Shown in pieces: positions 9,061-19,870 of a DNA stretch of 28,079 nucleotides (its first letter is position 1; each line of letters starts with the position of its first letter). The notes under the pieces were generated by a model, which ran no database searches, was not told the DNA's origin, and worked only from the letters and a program-made list of their open reading frames with translations. The DNA is taken from assembly GCA_002633005.1 (NCBI GenBank), contig NMRA01000172.1, forward strand, positions 681,871 through 709,949, read 5' to 3'. This DNA is from Phoronis australis (taxonomy: Eukaryota > Phoronida > Phoronidae). A program made the position numbers and the translations under genes.

Positions 9061-11329
9061 AACACAATTCCGAAACCAGAGAACTCTAACAGTTTATTAC
9101 TCTGATTCGTCTGATAATAAGTTGGAACTGGCATGAATAATGTATTGATTTGTATTCAATTAGTAACCATTTAAAGGATGTGCAAGAGTTGAATTAGCCT
9201 ATAGTTCTTAAAACAATTTTAAATACACAAATGAGCTCAGTTACAATCACTGACAATTGTGATTCTTGAATCTGACTAACGACTCATTCTCAAGCAGGGA
9301 CAACATCTGACGTACAGGTCAGGGCTGCGGCGACAAACGGCGGTTTCAAATTTAGGAAGACTGAATGAGATTCTCTGACTTCGTGAACACTGACAGGGAC
9401 TTACTAACTACATTTAGTTCCGACGCAGCCGTGGGCGTGGTTCCAGTGGGTGAGATTCTATAATGAATATTTCGTGTTATGTGGTTTTTAAATCTCTGAT
9501 TAGGTTCCCAATATGTGAAAACAAGCAACATCTCATCATTGCATAGCTGAGAAATTCAAAAGAAAACAAAATTCCCACTTTTCCTACAGACCTACAACAA
9601 GAAAGATCTGACTTACTGAGCGAAGCAGGTCTGGTGTAAAAAGGCCGTTTCAGCAGGGTGGTGAGGACAAAGGTTAACATGGAGATTCTTCACGCTCGGA
9701 AGTAAAACTTGCTAAGTTTGACAGGTGTCGTTAGTGAATAATGACCTCACAGCTTCTGTTTAAGGTCACTGATTTTGTCCATTGAACATATACGGAAATG
9801 GCGTTCCATGTACTATAGTCTATGGTGAAACAAGTGGTTATTGTTTTTGGTGATAAACACGTCTGTGGGCGCTTCAACATTTTTCCAGTTCATGCCTCAG
9901 TTTTAGTATATTACAACGAAGTGTTTACAGTATGCTGTTGTTTCTTTTCCTTAAGCGCTACTGTTTTGAGTTTGCGAAACTTCTGTCAATGTTACATTAA
10001 CAGAAACATTTTTAGTTTGGACATCTGACAGAAATTGCTGGTGATGGAGTTGTGTACCTCTAACAATTCCTTGACTTCTATTTAACACGGAGTGTTTGAG
10101 GTTTGCCAGTAGCATAACTTTAAGTAGAGGCTCTTCGGAACGATCATCTTTGAAAGCTCCCCGGAATAGCCTGTGTCCTGTGCCCTGAATATCATCAGTT
10201 CAATCACTCAGTCAGCCTTGTACAGCCGAAAGCAAGTGCTGTATACTCATCAAACTAATGTAGGCGTTAGGGCAATCGACAATTTATCTCGGTATTGTAA
10301 CGAAATTGTCACATTGCTGCCTTTGCAACCGTGGGCTTACACTAAATGTGTTTACAATGTAACTATGGGTCAATGCAAGAATGATATTTTTAAGTATGTT
10401 ACTAGGACATTCGAAAATGACTCAGTTTGACCCACTTTAGAACATTATTCTCCATAAATGACTGATTGCATTCATATGAAACTTACAGATGCCATGCTTG
10501 ATACCTTGTTCAGCAAAACGCTGTTATGGAATTTTTTACCTGACTTTGCACCATTGGCTATAAAAACAGGAACTTTCTGATTTTTCTGAAAAAAAATCAA
10601 AATTTGGATGAAACGAAAAAGAAATGTCAATTTAGAAAACTGTAGCAGGATTTCGAAGATTTCATCATGAACATTTGTATGGAATAAAATAAGGTCATGT
10701 TATTGATACCATTGTTTTGCTGTGCATGTGCCTTTCTACATGTATACGCCAAATTTTACTACAGAGACTTGGTCACCTGACACAAGTAATAGAAAATTGG
10801 TATAAATTCGTCAGTTGATTTTACAGAAAATAAATATTTTTACTGATTTGAATTGTAGTTGTGTCGATATGTGGCTAAATACACCAACATGAAGAAAAGG
10901 TCCTGCATTTATGTAACCTTAATTAGCAGCTTAATATCCCGTTAATTCATTTTTATTTCATAACCATTTCCATATGCCTAAAAGATATAACATTATGCTA
11001 TGCATTTTTCCAGTGGGTTTCAGAATATTTGCATTCTTGTTTGCGGTTACCTCATATTTGAAGTTTGTGCACTGGTATGAATGTGAACTGCGTCGTTGGA
11101 GTCTCATTGGAGTGGCCTGTCAGTTGCTGTCACATATGCCACTGTGTCTCGAGAAACCTGCAACACAAAATGCGCAAAGCAAGACTGCTTGGATCTATAG
11201 ACCGGCAGACCAGAGCACTTAGAATAGATTAACTAGGAACCAACATGTAAAAAAACATCTGACCATAGCATCCCTGAGAGTCCAGCTCAGTATGTACGGG
11301 AGTGGATGTCTGCCGTTGTCTGCACTCGG
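9061..11329. other. Long stretch without a recognisable gene
   Basis: The longest open frames here are under 90 codons (for example 10173-10430 and 10974-11222, plus strand). They show no family motif, no good splice context and no amino-acid pattern that I can place. There is a short imperfect hairpin at about 9248-9266 (atcactgacaattgtgat). I cannot assign a role. Confidence 0.45.
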
Positions 11330-11956
11330 TGTGACCCTTGGGGTCCTTAAATTGGGGCCAAAAATGGGCTAGATTACATATTCGAGGTACCGGCCAAAAC
11401 TGATTTAAAACAGACAATAGTACTGCACTGAACACCGACTGACCCGTGACAGACAAATTGTACTCTGGAATGGGTCCGGCAGAAACCAAAAAGGAACACC
11501 CAAAAATTAGCTAGCTCATACATGTACATTCGAGGTACCACAAAAGCAATTCAGTGTGAATTAATACATGTCACTGGTCACTATTTGTCCTATACAGACA
11601 AAGTACAATTTGGGTGGTGCCCGCCAGAAATCCCAAAAATGTCAACCACGGTAATTGCCATTGAAAGTTAGAGCTACATTAGATGTTCGCGGTACCGGCT
11701 AAAACTGAATCAAAATCAACAACCGTGCCGCAATGAACACCGAATAACATATGACTGACAAATTGTCCTCCGAAAAGGGTCCGCCAAAAACTCAAAAACG
11801 ACACCCAAAAATGAGGTAACTCGTACATTCGAGGTACCACAATAATCAATTCAAATAGAAGTTACTGATTACTAAATGGCCTGTGACAGACAAAACTTAC
11901 TCTGGGTTGTGCACGCCAGCCTTAGAAATCTCAACCACGGAATTCCGTTGAAACTG
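11330..11956 (+). repeat. Dimeric higher-order tandem repeat (about 150-bp monomers, 305-bp dimer)
   Basis: Monomers begin at GGTACC. A-type monomers (ggtaccggc-aaaactga) start at 11386 and 11691; B-type monomers (ggtaccac) start at 11534 and 11833. A and B share the acattcgaggtacc, gacagacaaa and cgccagaaa phrases but differ elsewhere. The two A copies share aacaccga, tgacagacaaattgt/tgacaaattgtcctc, gggtccg and gacacccaaaaat. The two B copies share the caaccacgg...ttgaaa end. The order A-B-A-B gives a 305-base dimer period, with a partial unit before 11386. Confidence 0.75.
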
Positions 11957-12697
11957 TGTGACATATGTGATAATGAAGATTCCGGTTACGTCTTGGTAGA
12001 GTTTCGTAGAAGCAAGAATTTCGATTATAAGGAAGGTGTTGCGATCACGTGTTTCGCTTGCAGTACATGGCGAATTCTTGAGTGTCTTGAATTTCCTGAG
12101 TGTCATACACGGTAAAACTGAGTTCTGTAATTTCTACTGGGGGTTCTGAAAAATTTTCGAACCTATGCATGGCCGTATGTTACTTTCCAATAATGTCATT
12201 TTCTTATCATTCGATCTATATTATGTAATTAGCACTCCTAGTTTTATTCACAAACCTAAATATAAATATTACCTGTACTGGTGCACCTTGTCGGATAACT
12301 TTGATGAATTTTCTATCGTCTTGCCTTTTTACCTCGGTTAAATCAACGTGATGCATATTCTGCACAACACTTTAAAGGAGCATGCCACCTAAAAAACAAC
12401 CTAATTTGTATCAATTTAGATCGAGTAGTTCTACTCCATAACGACATGTACGGTTGCGTTACCTGACACCTGATGGCAGACGGAGGTGTTGAAATTATCC
12501 AATGACGTCATCGGTTTCACACGCAGTCTGTTCAGCAGTTCAAAGTTCGGCAGGCCAATAAGGCCCGCAGCAGGAGTTTGGGGTCTGTTCGGAGATAATT
12601 TCGAAGTATTTTCCGTGAGATACAGACAGAAGAACCTAGATCTGTGTTGTTTAGACTTGTGATTTTTGAGTTCCAAACACAAAACGCTTGTTATCCT
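11957..12697. other. No gene recognised; CCAAT box next to a CRE at 12498-12510
   Basis: ATTATCCAATGACGTCATCGG at about 12494-12514 puts a CCAAT box directly against a perfect TGACGTCA cAMP-response element. A second CCAAT (ggccaataagg) lies near 12553. Together these resemble an animal promoter, but neither strand offers a convincing first exon. A minus-strand frame at 12682-12431 (83 codons) overlaps it and is not recognised. Confidence 0.25.
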
Positions 12698-12788
12698 GGC
12701 CAGTGGCTCGGCTGGAGCCCGATCAGGACCCGGCGTCGCGGCGCGGCCGGCCGGATTGACTCCGCCGTTATACCGGCCAGTGGCTCGG
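12698..12788 (+). repeat. 14-bp direct repeat around a GC-rich core
   Basis: GGCCAGTGGCTCGG occurs at 12698-12711 and again at 12775-12788, a period of 77. Both are preceded by ttatcc/ttatacc and followed after a few bases by gatcag. The interval is strikingly GC-rich (cgcggcgcggccggccgg at about 12736-12753) compared with the AT-rich window. Confidence 0.7.
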
Positions 12789-13361
12789 AAACTGATCAGA
12801 CATCACGAACATAAACCAGCCAAAGTTCAGTGGAAACTAATCTTCCAGTCAAAAAATATTATACTAGTGAGCCAATTAAAGTACGATGCACGGTGATTGT
12901 GTTGGTGAATTAGCCACGAAACTGCAAATCTACTTATTCGTCGGGGGCCGCGAATTCAGGTTCCGCTTTGGCCACAGCACCGCCAGGGCAGAAGTTGTAC
13001 ATTGAAAATCATGGTTTAAGTAATGTAAATATAAATAAAGATTCCCCTAACACCTGGCCGTGGGATGGAAATCGAGTTGTTTCACAACAGTTTCTGCCAG
13101 CAAACACTAAACTAGTATGAGCTCACACGGCCTCGGTGTCCCGTCAATTAGTTTTATTGCACCTAAGCCAGTAACGCATAGATTTATTCATTGCTGGCTT
13201 CTCAAATCATTTGCACTCACGAACACTCCAAAGGCATTACAAATTGCATCTAATGAAGCAGACTTTGTTTGAGTTTTATATAAGTATTGGTTAGGGTGAG
13301 AATAATTCAGTTGAAACAGAACCCTCAGTTACGAACATGACAACTCGCAATTCCGACTTAG

Positions 13362-13658
13362 GACGAGCTAGAGCTCGATCAGTCCCGACTTTGCAGGTGG
13401 ATCGTTAAGTTTTACAGGCTATCAATATTCGAACAGGAATACAGTGATGAAGAAATACTAGAGAGGCACCGTGAACAAGCTCAGACAACAGAACGTATGG
13501 AGTTATTTGGTAAGCCGGCGTTCGTCAGGCACTGTCGACATCTGCAGGCCACAGACACGGAGATGTTTCACGGCCTCATACTTGCTATTTACAGCGTACA
13601 TTTAATTCTTCATTACCATGAGCCACTTCTTAAACATTTCGGACTCTCAAGGAATTAA
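13362..13658 (+). CDS. Unidentified open frame, possible exon or element remnant
   Basis: A frame with no start codon at its beginning is open from 13362 (after TAG at 13359-13361) to TAA at 13656-13658, 98 codons. The peptide has a hydrophilic first part containing YSDEEILERHREQAQTTERM, then a mixed segment with MFHGLILAIYSVHLILHYHE. This reads more like protein than most chance frames nearby. A cag ends at about 13417 and could serve as a splice acceptor. I do not recognise the family. It may be a chance frame or an exon of a transposase. Confidence 0.22.
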   Translation, partial: DELELDQSRLCRWIVKFYRLSIFEQEYSDEEILERHREQAQTTERMELFGKPAFVRHCRHLQATDTEMFHGLILAIYSVHLILHYHEPLLKHFGLSRN

Positions 13659-13958
13659 AAAATGATATACCCGCTTTCCTTGCAGCTGCTTTAATTAGTT
13701 CGGACAAGCGGGAACGATGCACCGCAACATAACGGCATTCACTCTGTATATGAACCACTGACGTCACTAGCGTCGTTTCTCATCTTCCTCACAGGTTAAC
13801 GCGACACCTCTTGGCAAGGTAAGGTCGACCGTATGCGAGGCGATGTGGATATAGACCGATTAAGATTTCAAAAAAGAGTAATTAAATCGGGTGGCATTCT
13901 CCATTAACCGTCGCACATGTCACCACGTCCCCCCTGCAATGCGCTGAGCACAGGCGTG

Positions 13959-14099
13959 CGTTCAGTAGACGCTAGGACCTACGCTAGGACCTAGCTAAAA
14001 GCTAGTCAAGGTCACGTGCTCTTATTTAAGATACACTGAAATATCTCGCGTAATCTCGCAAAGTCTTGCTTTTAAGCTAGATCCTAGCGTTACTGAACG
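13959..14099. mobile_element. MITE-like element with about 32-bp terminal inverted repeats
   Basis: The left end reads CGTTCAGTA, then ACGCTAGGACCTAGCTAAAAGC (ending at 14002). The right end (14068-14099) is the near-exact reverse complement: CGTTCAGTA ACGCTAGGATCTAGCTTAAAAGC. The left end also carries a 13-base internal duplication of acgctaggacct. Only about 65 bases separate the repeats and nothing is encoded. No clear target-site duplication is visible, so the superfamily is not assigned. Confidence 0.7.
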
Positions 14100-14194
14100 G
14101 GAGGCAGGTTGCAACTGGCAGAAGTCTGAGGAGAAACCTGAAATAGATATAAAACACATATTTCCAAATCTATACATTAGTACTTTGTGTTAAG

Positions 14195-14587
14195 GTGCTT
14201 TGCTATGCTGCAAATAACAAAATTCGGCAAAAGATTTTGGAATGGCTAGTGAGCAGTCACGAAAAACCTGTTTTGAATGAGAAGCTCACAAGTGTGTACC
14301 CGGCGCACGCCGACTCTGTTTCGATAGGCTTGTGGACTTTCCTATCGTGTGTTGCATTCACCCTCTCTGCTTGTATGCCCCTCTTCCCACTGTCACGTGT
14401 ATTTCACTGTTTATTTCGCTACGTGCAAGTTCGTTCCACTTATTGCCTGATGATGAGCATGCAGTCTCGAAATATAGCGTGTGTTTTAATTTGTTTGTTT
14501 ATGTCTCTCGGTGTTTTGTTGTATAGCTGCACACTTGAAGAAAGGAGATTTTTTCGACTCTACGAGCGACTGAGTATCAAGCTTTGA
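14195..14587 (+). other. Unidentified open frame overlapping a hammerhead-like core
   Basis: The frame runs 130 codons from ATG 14195. It has two Leu/Cys/Phe-rich stretches and a charged end, and I do not recognise it. An overlapping plus-strand frame (14332-14526) is also open. At 14447-14472 the DNA reads CTGATGA, a short GAG...CTC stem, then GAAA, the core order of a hammerhead ribozyme, as found in the terminal repeats of Penelope-like elements. The coding potential is more likely incidental than real. Confidence 0.2.
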
Positions 14588-14843
14588 CTTTCTTATTTAT
14601 ATTTACTTATCTGTCTGTCTGTCGCAGGTGTAGCAACTGCGCAGAAGCATTTCTAGAAAAATATTTAGTGGCCACTGACAGAAGATAAAACTGTTTAAAA
14701 TTTCAGACCATGGTCACTCTTGACTGTATCATCGCTAATTTGTTCGCTCCAAGGGACGCCGAATATGATGTCGTAATAATGTGGGACCCTTATGAAACAT
14801 TACCCGTACTGATGAATTGTCGTCACTTTATTAACATGTTAAA

Positions 14844-15362
14844 ATGACAACTTCATTGCCTTATGCAGAAGTTAACATAAAGTTCTTAACTTCACTAATA
14901 CGTTCAACAAAGCTGTATCCTTTTTCTCACTCATTTCAAGCATGGACATTTATCATTCTGCTTCCTAGTTTTGTTTCCCAAATTAAAATTTCTCTCTCTA
15001 GAGAAAGCCTGTCTTGTCTCACTTTCACATTTTGTTCATGCTTGGCCTTTAGTCATTCAGTTATGTATTTGAATGAATCAGTAGCATGCTTCCTGGGACT
15101 TCTCTGGAGATTCTGGGTAAATGTACTTGACCTGCTCTCACATCTAATGTTAGTACCGGATTCTGAAAGAAGCGGAAACTGCATTTTAGACTTTATAAAA
15201 GTATCAGTGGCGGATATAGGTTTTCACTGGCAACGTTTTGTGGGCTTAATGAACTCCTTTAACCCCCTACTGAGTACCATGGAAAAATGGCACTTACTCT
15301 ACAAAAGCATATTAGTTTCAATAGGAAATGTATCTCCAAGAGTGTTCAAGATCTTCTGTTAA
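14844..15362 (+). other. Unidentified 172-codon open frame
   Basis: This is a long ATG-initiated frame in AT-rich DNA, rich in Leu, Ser and Phe, with one hydrophobic stretch (about residues 85-105). No family motif, signal peptide or neighbouring exon was identified. The length is somewhat more than expected by chance at this base composition, but the T-rich plus strand favours such frames. Real coding is possible but unproven. Confidence 0.2.
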
Positions 15363-17123
15363 AAATGCATATATTATCTGGTACAGGCAAATTTTGAATT
15401 TGATTTTATTCATGTTAGTCCGACAAAAACAGGCTTAAAAAACTTGCATTTCACATTTTCCGCTTAACAGAAGTCATTACTGCGCTATGTCCAATGAAAA
15501 AGAACAAAGCCTGCTAGATCTTCTTTCCTGAAGTAGGCAATAAGCCATGTCACTCTCTCTTGTGCACGTCTTTGTTCACCAATGCGGCAACAATTTTACA
15601 AATGCGGCAAGGTTTATGGATTCACAGTACTTTTGATGTTTCTAGCAGTAGATTGCAGTCATCTTTTGGATACAGGGTCACACGTTTTAGTTGTCACTTT
15701 TCATTTGATACTTTGGCTGTAAAATAGAAGATGAGACTTTACAAAAGTACCGTTATGATTTTCTAAAATAAGTTGTATGTCCAGCCACACGTTAAGTGTC
15801 TAATTTATAACTGATAAGCAATATTTATAATTTATGAAATAATTGACCGTTAATAATATTATCAGTGATCGATTATTTGTTAATATTTTTTTTGTTTAAT
15901 AATTATTTACCAGTAAGACGGTGTAAAGTAAATTATCTCCGAGTCTCTCCAATAACTACCTAACTCATCACTCTGAAGGCACTGTTCGGTAATAGTCGGA
16001 TGTGACAGTCTCTGAAATGCGAGTTGTTTCCACGTTATAATCAATTTCATGAAAACACGACAAAATTCAACTACGGGATACCAGTAACCAGTGAGCTATA
16101 TACATAGAGATGACACGACTATACTCGCAAGCCAGACAGCGCGTGACACGCGGTCCGCCATATTGATGATGGACGATTTGTAAACAAAAGCACGGTGGCC
16201 TTATGGAAGCCGAGCAATTTCCAGAATAACATTTGAAATTTTGAATACTAACGAGGTTTTAAAATGTTGGTAACATAAAGCAACGTAAATACGTGACCCT
16301 TGCGTTGCTTAAACGGTCATTATAAGGCCGAGAAAAAAAAATTCCCAATTATTTGACCGTGAATAGCTGCCGTTATGCCCTGGGATCTCTTGCCAGTTTA
16401 CGAATTGCAGCGCATATACTTTATAATAGTTTAAAAATACCTCGATGCCTTTAATAGTCACATGAGAATCTACATGTAGCCATTAACTCATTTTGTTTGA
16501 ACTAACCATATAAATGTACAGAACTTGATTATTAGTTGTTTACTGTACAAGCCGGATAGGACGATCAGCTGGGGGAGACACTCCCATCAACCATTGCATT
16601 CCCTAAGTATACACGAAGTTAATTTTTGTCAGCTTTAGCCTAAAGAGATCCTACTTAATACATCGGGAAATTTTATGAACTTCCCCTCAACCTTGAAAAT
16701 ATTCGAACTGAAATTTCAGAGGCACATCTAGGATATCATAAGGGGGCGGGCCCAACATTTTGTCTCCGCGGGAATCGCACAAAGCACAATTGCGTGGGCG
16801 CACCCAGCCTAAAATTGGAGAGCTCGGAAAAAAAGATGGGAAACCGATTGCGATCTGACACTAGAACACGCACATAAACTAAAACTGGACACATTGTTAG
16901 ATCTTGTTTTAACCGCATGTTAATTACCGGGGTTACTTAACGAACTCAATATTTCCCGACCCTCTTGATGTTCTATTTTTTCGGCAGACAAGGGCAGGGA
17001 GGAGCGCAGCCCGGCCCACCCCCCTAAATCCGCCAATGAATTTCCCTGAAACACTGCTGCCGCCGAAGTAGCATATGCAAGGATAGAAATTCCCTAAAAC
17101 TGGTTGTAAATGTCTACTTCAAA
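15363..17123. other. No gene recognised; possible promoter-like patch near 16135-16175
   Basis: The first kilobase is AT-rich with no signal. At 16138-16170 the sequence gcgcgtgacacgcggtccgccatattg combines CpG words with a CCGCCATATTG word resembling a YY1-type site, followed by an ATG, but no exon follows in a supported frame. A second GC-richer patch at 16740-16810 and 16985-17035 also lacks a recognisable product. Confidence 0.3.
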
Positions 17124-17576
17124 TTGTATCAACCAAGAACATGTATACACGTTTTAGAATATGGAAAAAAGGTGTTGTCCTGTATTTATTTCTTCATGAT
17201 TGCGCCGTCACAAATAAATCTGTGTAACTGTTGGTCATACCTCAGTGATACTCTTCGTGTTTATCCTAAGTGGAAAACTAATTGTGTACATTTTGACACT
17301 CTATTGTCTCAAAATTTAAACCATTGTATCATAGAACCTGTGTCAAAATACAGCAGTGATTGGGTGGATTCAGAATTTTTTAACAAAGTAGGCACAATGT
17401 TTATACCAATATACCCCCTTGGATCTGCCCATCATGCATGGAATCGCAAATTTTTTCCATCAATAACATTTAGAATGACAAGGGTAACAAAAACTTTTAA
17501 CCTCAGAAACAACTCATTGAGATGCCATTCCAAACAGGTTCCAATTTATTCCAAATATCATAATGGTATTGCATAA
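17124..17576 (+). other. Unidentified 150-codon open frame
   Basis: The predicted peptide has a balanced composition with many Asn, Ser, Tyr and Trp residues, including a segment WVDSEFFNKVGTMFIPIYPL. There is no motif that I can assign and no obvious splice partner. It ends next to an aataaa word at about 17576. It could be a last exon or chance. Confidence 0.22.
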
Positions 17577-18743
17577 TAAAAACTCACACCAACAAAAACA
17601 AAACTGCCATTAAGAGGCGCCACAGTAATCGGCCGTCCAAAAGTCGTTGGTATATGCCCTCTTTCAGTGAGAAGATATCTGTCAATTATCATAATTATCT
17701 TAAGAGTGGCTAGGCCAACAGAGAAGGCGATGCAAAAACCAACTAAAGACTAACAACAGCCACTCACAACCAGTTACCATGGAGTGTACAAACAACACAT
17801 TGTTCGTATGTTCTTTAAAACTTCATTGTACTCAACAAACTTTGTCTGCAACAGTTCAATAAGTAACAAAGCTTTTATGAAATGGGCTTCAAGAAAAAAA
17901 TGTCAGTCTGCTAAGGCTATTTTTGCACAATTTTGCTGTTTTTCCTTCAAGCCAATCTGACTGCTTGTAGACCATGGACTAAGGCAACATAACAGACACA
18001 GTAACAAGCTAAGTCCATTTCCTGTTGATGAATCCATTTGAGCTGGCCACTGCTGAAGAACATGGTTTGCTAATGTCGACTTCAGGGTCCAACTCATTTC
18101 ATGTTTTTTAATTTGGCAAGTTAATACTAAAAACTTGACACATCTTTATAGGGACTAAATGAGCTGAACAATTGTTTCTGCTATTAAATTCTCCCCTGCA
18201 ATGTTGTTTTATTTCAATTATGTTTTCAGTTCAAAACACAGTTGCACAGGGCTTCGAAGGTATAATTATATGCGAACTAAGAAAAATGTAAATAATTATT
18301 TTCTCCTTTAAAAAGTCATCAACGACCATCCACTCATTTTCAGAAATTTTGGCCAGGAATTCAAATAAATTCCATACTTGAAAGCTCAAAAAGCCAAAAA
18401 TTACATAATTGGTCCTAAGTGTACGGGTCATTTTTGAAAACTGCTGGCTTTCCTTATAGACAGAAAAATTCGACCAAGTTCAGTTGGCATCATGTGGCAC
18501 ATGGAAAGAGAACCTGTACCATTTCATTCGGCATCAAGCGATGCTGGGAGAAACGTGTACCGACCAGTTAAACTTGGCATAATAAGGATTTTTTTATCCC
18601 AAAATTTGGACAACTAAAAACTAGCACATCACATCAACATCAAAAAATCACAATTGGAACCAAATATGCTGTTTTTATAGGACTACCATGACACTCACCG
18701 GCCTTTGAACAAAATGAGTTTGGTAAGTTTCTGCCTCACATTA
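17577..18743. other. No gene seen
   Basis: Short frames on the minus strand (18097-17903 and 18431-18231) have no recognisable content. As the minus-strand region downstream of the transposase remnant, it may include that element's old 3' flank. Confidence 0.45.
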
Positions 18744-18900
18744 CATGTATTGAATGATGCAGTGTGGAGTCTGGCAGCATGGTTCATCATAATATCATGT
18801 ATTGAATGATGCAGTGTGGAGTCTTGCAGCATGGTTCATACTAATATCATGTATTGAATGATGCATTGTGGAGTCTTGCAGCATGGTTCACCCTAATGTC
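18744..18900 (-). repeat. 52-bp minisatellite derived from transposase 3' coding sequence
   Basis: Three units begin at catgtattgaatgatgca: 18744, 18796 and 18848. Each runs through gtgtggagtct-gcagcatggttca with at most a few changes. Read on the minus strand, the unit nearest the gene (18848-18899) is the coding sequence for the last residues of the P-like transposase remnant (DIRVNHAARLHNASFNT). The other two units are extra copies placed after the stop codon. Since 52 is not a multiple of three, the copies are not in one frame. Confidence 0.85.
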
Positions 18901-19860
18901 ATAAAACTTAGCTACTAACAAGTCGATCAATTCAAAATAATGATTGTCAATACCATGTTGCATCTCGGTAGCATGCTCCTTCAAATGCAGTAGGTCACTG
19001 CTGCCACATTCTGCCTTATCACTAACACTTATATGTTCAACAGAACAGATTGAACTGGCTGACAGGACATTCATTCCTCTCCTCAATGCCTTCTCCGTAC
19101 GGGTCAAAATATGGACAAAGGCCAGGTGATGGCACCGTAAGTCCACCATTGTTTTTAAGTTTCAGTAAGTGATAAAACTCTTCTGAATCACTAGACTGGG
19201 GGCTTCCACTAACCAAACTTTCTCGGCAATCATTGCATGATACAATTGCAATCACTTTCAGAACCACAAAACCAGCAATACACATACCACAATATTTTTA
19301 ACGACAGCGAGGTGCTCTGAAGGGATGCACTGGCTGTAACCATGCTCACTTGTATTGAAAGGTGTCGACAGCTCCTCATTTTGGTATACTCTGGTAACAC
19401 TGACAGCTTTAAGGGAGCGAGTGCTGTCCATCGCAACAACATTGCCACGCTGGCCAGGAGTAACACCACTATGTACAATGAGACGACGAAAAATACTTCT
19501 AAACTGTTGACATGTCGGGTTGTTGTTCCAACCCCCTGAAAAAGCAATGCAATAATGAATGAGATCCGAGTGGAATATTCATAAAAAACACACAAAATTA
19601 CACATTTCACTGATGTTTTTGCCCAGTTGCAAGGAAGAAATGATTTTTTTTTCATTCAGTCACACTTTCACTTAGCTAATGCATTAGAAAACCGATGTTA
19701 TTAAAGACAGTTACCTGCTCCACGTACTGAGCTGAGGAATAGCTCAAGGTGATCTTGAGACAGTTTGTAAGTTAATAGGAACTTCTGTTCCCCCAGAATA
19801 ACAGGGACCAATTTCTTCAAGCTCTCTATGTTTACAAGAAAGCCAAGCACACTCATGCAC
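18847..19860 (-). pseudogene. P-element/THAP9-like transposase, C-terminal part, with one intron
   Basis: These are minus-strand remains of a P-type transposase, a DNA-cutting enzyme with an RNase H-like core. Exon A (19860-19715) encodes MSVLGFLVNIESLKKLVPV and TYKLSQDHLELFLSSVRGA. The QDHLE glutamate fits the last acidic residue of the catalytic set (inference). Exon B starts at 19535 with GGWNNNPTCQQFRSIFRRL, then GNVVAMDSTRSL, then IAGFVVLKV with a C-x2-C pair (SCNDC), NNGGLTVPS, TRTEKALRRGM and FELIDLLVAKFYDIRVNHAA. The frame shifts near 19280 and shifts back near 19125, so it is broken. The N-terminal THAP domain, the first catalytic residues and the GTP-binding part are missing. A LINE fragment lies just upstream on the same strand. 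It ends at TGA 18849-18847. Confidence 0.8.
19536..19714 (-). other. Intron in the P-like transposase remnant
   Basis: The exon A end GTGGAGCAG is followed by gtaactg, and exon B is preceded by tttttcag. Joining across the 179 bases keeps the phase and yields the conserved transition from the SSVRGA block to GGWNNNPT that P-type transposases show without interruption. Another acceptor (tatgttacag) stands directly before exon A at 19861-19870, so at least one more upstream exon existed. Confidence 0.8.
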
Positions 19861-19870
19861 CTGTAACATA

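Noticed and set aside
16138-16175. Host gene promoter with a YY1-type site
   Set aside because: The motif words are present, but no exon, open frame or splice site follows, so it is mentioned only as a patch.
18944-19129. Plus-strand frames antisense to the P-like transposase (18944-19129, 19342-19539)
   Set aside because: The conserved transposase motifs are all on the minus strand; these are mirror frames.
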